In this document: in pieces, positions 35,541 to 38,731 of the stretch | Layout: each line of letters opens with the position of its first letter | Numbering within the stretch: the stretch's first letter is position 1 | Source: Thraustochytrium sp. TN22 | Lineage: Eukaryota; Sar; Bigyra; Thraustochytrida; Thraustochytriidae | Direction: 5' to 3' | DNA length: 38,731 nucleotides | Assembly (NCBI GenBank): GCA_013306675.1 | Contig: JABLUY010000298.1 | Span: forward strand, 1 to 38,731 | Position numbers and translations under genes: made by a program | Notes under the pieces: model-generated | Told to the model about the DNA's origin: nothing | Seen by the model: the letters and a program-made list of their open reading frames with translations, nothing else | The model's database searches: none

Positions 35541-35718
35541 CGTCGCCCTCCTCGCAGCCGGCGAGGTTTGCAGGTCTTTGCAGATGTGGTGGTGGGAGGG
35601 CTCAGCCGGCTGGTGGGGGCAAGGGATGAAGAAGAGCGAGCGCGAGGCGCACGGCGCGGCCTTGCTCAGAGCAAGGTCCGAGTCCAAGTGAAAACGCTAA
35701 TTAAGCTAGCTGAGTTAG

Positions 35719-37056
35719 TTAGTTCTTGCTGGCGCTGGCGCCGGCGGCAGCGTTGAGCTCGGCGGAGATCTCCTGGACGGCCTTGATGAAGGCGTGCGCG
35801 TGCTCAGGGTCGTGGTCCGGGAGCATGCCGTGGCCAAGGTTGGCGATGTAGCGCTGGGTGCCAAAGCCCTTGAGCATCTCGCGCACGAGAGAACGGATGT
35901 GGTCTGGCGACGCGTAGAGCGCGCACGGGTCAAGGTTGCCCTGCAGGGTGGGCTGGGAAGCCGCGACGCGGCGGCGCGCCACGGCCGGGCTGATGTTCAT
36001 GTCGAGGCTGAGGGTGTCGTAGTCGGAGGCGGCCAGGCTCTCGAGCGTGCCCTCGTGGCGCACGTTGCGCGCGAAGACGGTCATGGGCACGGCCGGGAGA
36101 CCCTGCTCGCGCAGCGCCGCCTTGACGCGCGTGGCGATCTGGCACAGGTACGGGTGCGAGAACTCCTCATACAGACCCGGGCCGAGGTCGCCGCCGGAAC
36201 TCTCGAAGACCTCGAGAAGCTGCGCGCCGGCCCGCACCTTGCCAATCAGGTACTCGATGATGATGTCAGTGAGGCCCTGGAGCAGGCGCTTGGACTCCTC
36301 CGGGTGGTTGTAGAGCCAGGCCTTGACCTTGGCCATGGTCTTGCTGCCGCCGCCCTCGATCATGTAGCCCATGAGCGTGAAGGGCGCGCCCGCGAAGCCG
36401 ATCACCGGCACGCGCGCGCGCACGCGCTGCCGCGTCAGGTTGACGACGTCGTACACGTAGCCGAGCGTCTTCTCCATGTCCGGCTTGAAGTTGAGGCGGT
36501 CCAGGTCCGCCGGCGACACGAGGCGCTCGGGGAAGACCGGCCCGCGGCCGGGCTCCATGCGCACCTCCATGCCCATGGCCTGCGGCACCACGAGGATGTC
36601 CGAGAAGACGATGACCGCGTCCAGCGTCGGGAAGCGCTCGAGCGGCTGCAGCGTCACCTCGGTCGCCAGCTCCGGGTCCTGGCACATGGTGAAAAAGTCC
36701 GCCGTCTTGCGCAGCTCGCGGAACTCCGGCAGGTACCGGCCGGCCTGCCGGTGCATCCAGACCGGGGCGCGCTCCGTGTGCTCGCCGCGCGCCGCGCGCA
36801 GCAGCAGGTCGTTCTGCGCCGGCGGGAAGTCCTCCACGGGCACGCGCTTGACGCGCCGCCGCCCGGCCGCCATGGCCCCGCTCGCGTCCGGCCGCAGCCT
36901 GCCCTCGGTCGCGGCGCTGGCCGGGGCCTTGCCGAACTCGCCCACCTCCTCGCCGCCCGCGCGCCCCCGCGCCGCCGCCGCGAACCCTACGGCCGCGCCC
37001 ACGGCCGCGCCCGCCGCGCCCGCCACGAGCGCCGCGCCCCAGCCATCGCCCGACAT
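35719..37056 (-). CDS. UROD: uroporphyrinogen decarboxylase, cytosolic-type
   Basis: Predicted 445 residues. The enzyme decarboxylates uroporphyrinogen III to coproporphyrinogen III in haem synthesis. The TIM-barrel core begins near residue 75. Active-site equivalents of the human enzyme are present: two Arg in RQAGRYLPEF (Arg103, Arg107), Asp in FSDILVVPQAMGMEV, Tyr in TLMGYMIEGGGS and His in YIANLGHG. TLQGNLDPCALYAS is nearly identical to the animal form, so this is the opisthokont-like type and not a plastid type. One oddity is His just before RQAGRY, where Met is usual. The start is uncertain: 37056 adds ~61 residues with an Ala/Gly/Val-rich hydrophobic stretch (~6-28); Met at 36873 (context GCCATGGCG) gives 384 residues, close to the 367 of human. 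No introns. The open frame continues to 37371 but is Arg-rich and unlikely to be translated. Confidence 0.94.
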   Translation of the reverse strand: MSGDGWGAALVAGAAGAAVGAAVGFAAAARGRAGGEEVGEFGKAPASAATEGRLRPDASGAMAAGRRRVKRVPVEDFPPAQNDLLLRAARGEHTERAPVWMHRQAGRYLPEFRELRKTADFFTMCQDPELATEVTLQPLERFPTLDAVIVFSDILVVPQAMGMEVRMEPGRGPVFPERLVSPADLDRLNFKPDMEKTLGYVYDVVNLTRQRVRARVPVIGFAGAPFTLMGYMIEGGGSKTMAKVKAWLYNHPEESKRLLQGLTDIIIEYLIGKVRAGAQLLEVFESSGGDLGPGLYEEFSHPYLCQIATRVKAALREQGLPAVPMTVFARNVRHEGTLESLAASDYDTLSLDMNISPAVARRRVAASQPTLQGNLDPCALYASPDHIRSLVREMLKGFGTQRYIANLGHGMLPDHDPEHAHAFIKAVQEISAELNAAAGASASKN

Positions 37057-37395
37057 TCTCGCCGCCCCGCGCCGCCGCGCCGACCCGCGCCGCGCCGACC
37101 CGCCGACCCGCCGGGCAGCCGCGCGCTCTGCTCCGCGCCCGCTGCCGCCCGCTGCCGCTCTGCCGCGCGCGCGTGAGCGGCCTCGCGACGGCGACGGGAC
37201 TCGACGCAGGCGAGCAAGCAGGCGGCCTGCCAGTGGTCGTGGCAGTGCGGGGAAGCAGAGCCTTCCTAGCGGCAAGGCAGCGTCGCGCGAGGCCAGGCGA
37301 GGCCGCGCCAGGCCACGCCAGGCCGCGCCAGGCAGGCAAACCAGGCTGCGCAAACCCGCGCTCGCGCTCAAGGCCCTTGCGAGGCGATGACTGCG

Positions 37396-37470
37396 AGCTC
37401 TAAGAAAGCGAGCGAGCTCTAAGAAGGCGAGCGAGCTCTAAGAAGGCGAGCGAGCTCTAAGAAGGCGAGC
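37396..37470. repeat. 19-bp tandem repeat, nearly 4 copies
   Basis: Units of AGCTCTAAGAAGGCGAGCG begin at 37396, 37415, 37434 and 37453, with one A/G difference in the first. The array lies 340-415 bp upstream of the longer UROD start. Confidence 0.9.
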
Positions 37471-38731
37471 TCGCACAGACAGGCACGTCCTCAAGGCGCT
37501 GCTGCAGCTGCGTCAAGGCGCCCCGGCTGCGACAAGGCGCAGATGGCACGAGCAAGCGCATACAGGCCGCACTGCAGGCGAAGAACTCACAGTAAGTTAG
37601 GACCCGATCCGCAAATGCAAGCAGCCAGCGTGACGGGATGGGTGGTACCCACCCTGTATCTCGAGGAAATTTGACGGAAAAGACAGAGGAATCGACGACC
37701 AAAGCAAACATGTGGAGATTGCTATGTTGAAGACAGGACGCAGCATCGCACGCAGGAATCATGGTCAATCACCACCTGGTCATGCCACAGAGAGTACGTG
37801 GCTGATGCGAGGCGCGAGTGAAGGAGAGGCTCGCGTTGTCAAGATTTCGCAGGCAGCGTCAGTATACTGCTCGCAACATCAAGCAGGCGGATGCCTGCTT
37901 CCAAGCCGTGCTCCCGAGCCACTGCGAGGCGCATCCCAACGAGACGCGGACGAATCGTGAAGAAAAGCATGCGTGAGAAGAGACCGCCCTCGTCGCGCGG
38001 CTCGGGTGCCAAAGGCGGCGAGATAGCCCGTGACGTACGGAGTCAAGGATCTGATTCAGGTTCTCGAGTGTCAATGTGGCCGTGGTCGTCGCAAGGTTTT
38101 TTTGCAGCATGTAGTGCGGCCACGCATCACCCAACGAACGATTGATTTCTCCTGCACGCGCCCATCCTCGCGTCAATACACCCAGCGCCCCCAGGCGGGG
38201 CTATGTCGCGGCTCGCTTCGAGTCGGGCGTCACTGCGCTCCCCGAGCTTCGGCGAGTCCGCGCTTGGTCGCTGGCTGGTGGCTCTCTGTCCGAGGCTGTC
38301 GGCTCGCCATGGTCACCCACTGGCACCGGCAGGGCTGTTCAAGGCCGGCCTGGCGCTCTCGTCCACGACCGCGTCCAGTCGCTCGCTCGATCTCCCGCTG
38401 GCCGCCTGGCGCGCTGCCGCCACGCCCTCCTCTTGGTGTGGATCGCAACCGCGCCATCACTTGGAGAGCGGTGCGTCCGGCTCGCGTTGATCACGTCGGA
38501 CACGTCCTGAGCAGCACAGGCTGGCGGCAGCGGCTCCAGCGAGTCGCGCGGCCTTTCGCGGCTTTCGCGCTCTCTCGCGTGCGTCTGTGCCCCCCGCAAC
38601 CCCGCGCGCAGCTCGCTTCGCGCGCTCCGGGCGCTCGCTCGCTCCTCCGTCGCTTCGCTGAGAGCGGGTCTTTCTCCTGCACGCGCGGCCGCCGCGCCGC
38701 AGCCAGGGCCAGCCGCCACCAGCCAGGGGAG
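37471..38731. other. right flank, no firm gene
   Basis: The stretch 37560-38160 is clearly less GC-rich than the rest of the window and contains only short unremarkable frames. A small hairpin GGGTGG-TAC-CCACCC lies near 37638. From an ATG at 38307 a plus-strand frame stays open to the window edge (about 141 codons, Arg/Ala/Pro-rich). It could be the targeting-type N-terminus of a gene further right, but there is no domain to confirm it. Confidence 0.35.

Noticed and set aside
37457-38176. Small frames of about 80-105 codons on both strands
   Set aside because: No domains, several lack ATG starts, and they overlap one another; nothing supports translation.

Overview
This window is from the nuclear genome of a GC-rich, intron-poor unicellular eukaryote. 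The evidence is very long uninterrupted reading frames, eukaryote-only proteins (USP32-type deubiquitinase, SGTA, CANT1-type apyrase, CCS), GC-rich simple repeats between genes, and one convincing GTAAGT splice donor. The three giant receptors end in a TRP-like multi-helix membrane module of a kind I associate with stramenopiles and some other protists. The uroporphyrinogen decarboxylase is of the animal/fungal type. A thraustochytrid-like stramenopile is my best guess, but the sequence alone does not prove it.

Layout. 1-409: left flank, no firm gene. 410-20918: three tandem paralogous genes, all on the minus strand and each about 6.1-6.4 kb without introns. They encode giant secreted/membrane proteins with a signal peptide, a sialidase-like (Asp-box) propeller, a CUB-like region, a Pmp-like parallel beta-helix, an EGF-like knot, an FN3-like region, a cysteine-rich stalk, about 8-9 membrane helices and a low-complexity cytosolic tail. 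20919-22630: long divergent intergenic region. 22631-23857 (+): CANT1-type apyrase. 24338-29194 (-): USP32-like deubiquitinase with EF-hands and a CaaX end. 30203-31300 (+): SGTA/Sgt2 co-chaperone, divergent from the USP gene. 31625-34110 (+): UDP-glycosyltransferase-like membrane protein with at least one intron, followed by a tandem duplication of its own 3' end. 34416-35489 (-): copper chaperone for SOD. 35719-37056 (-): uroporphyrinogen decarboxylase. 37471-38731: right flank without a firm gene.

How the genes relate. The receptor cluster looks like a lineage-specific family expansion of surface proteins, probably for sensing or adhesion. Genes 2 and 3 resemble each other more than either resembles gene 1. 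The right half is a mix of housekeeping functions: protein quality control, nucleotide/glycan metabolism, copper delivery and haem synthesis. There is no evidence of operons. Several genes carry gene-specific tandem arrays rich in GAGC or its complement a few hundred bases upstream of the start codon, which may be regulatory or simply slippage products. Exact starts are uncertain where the GC-rich 5' leader stays open (gene 1, gene 3, SGTA, CCS, UROD); the Met that best fits a signal peptide, targeting peptide or family length was chosen.
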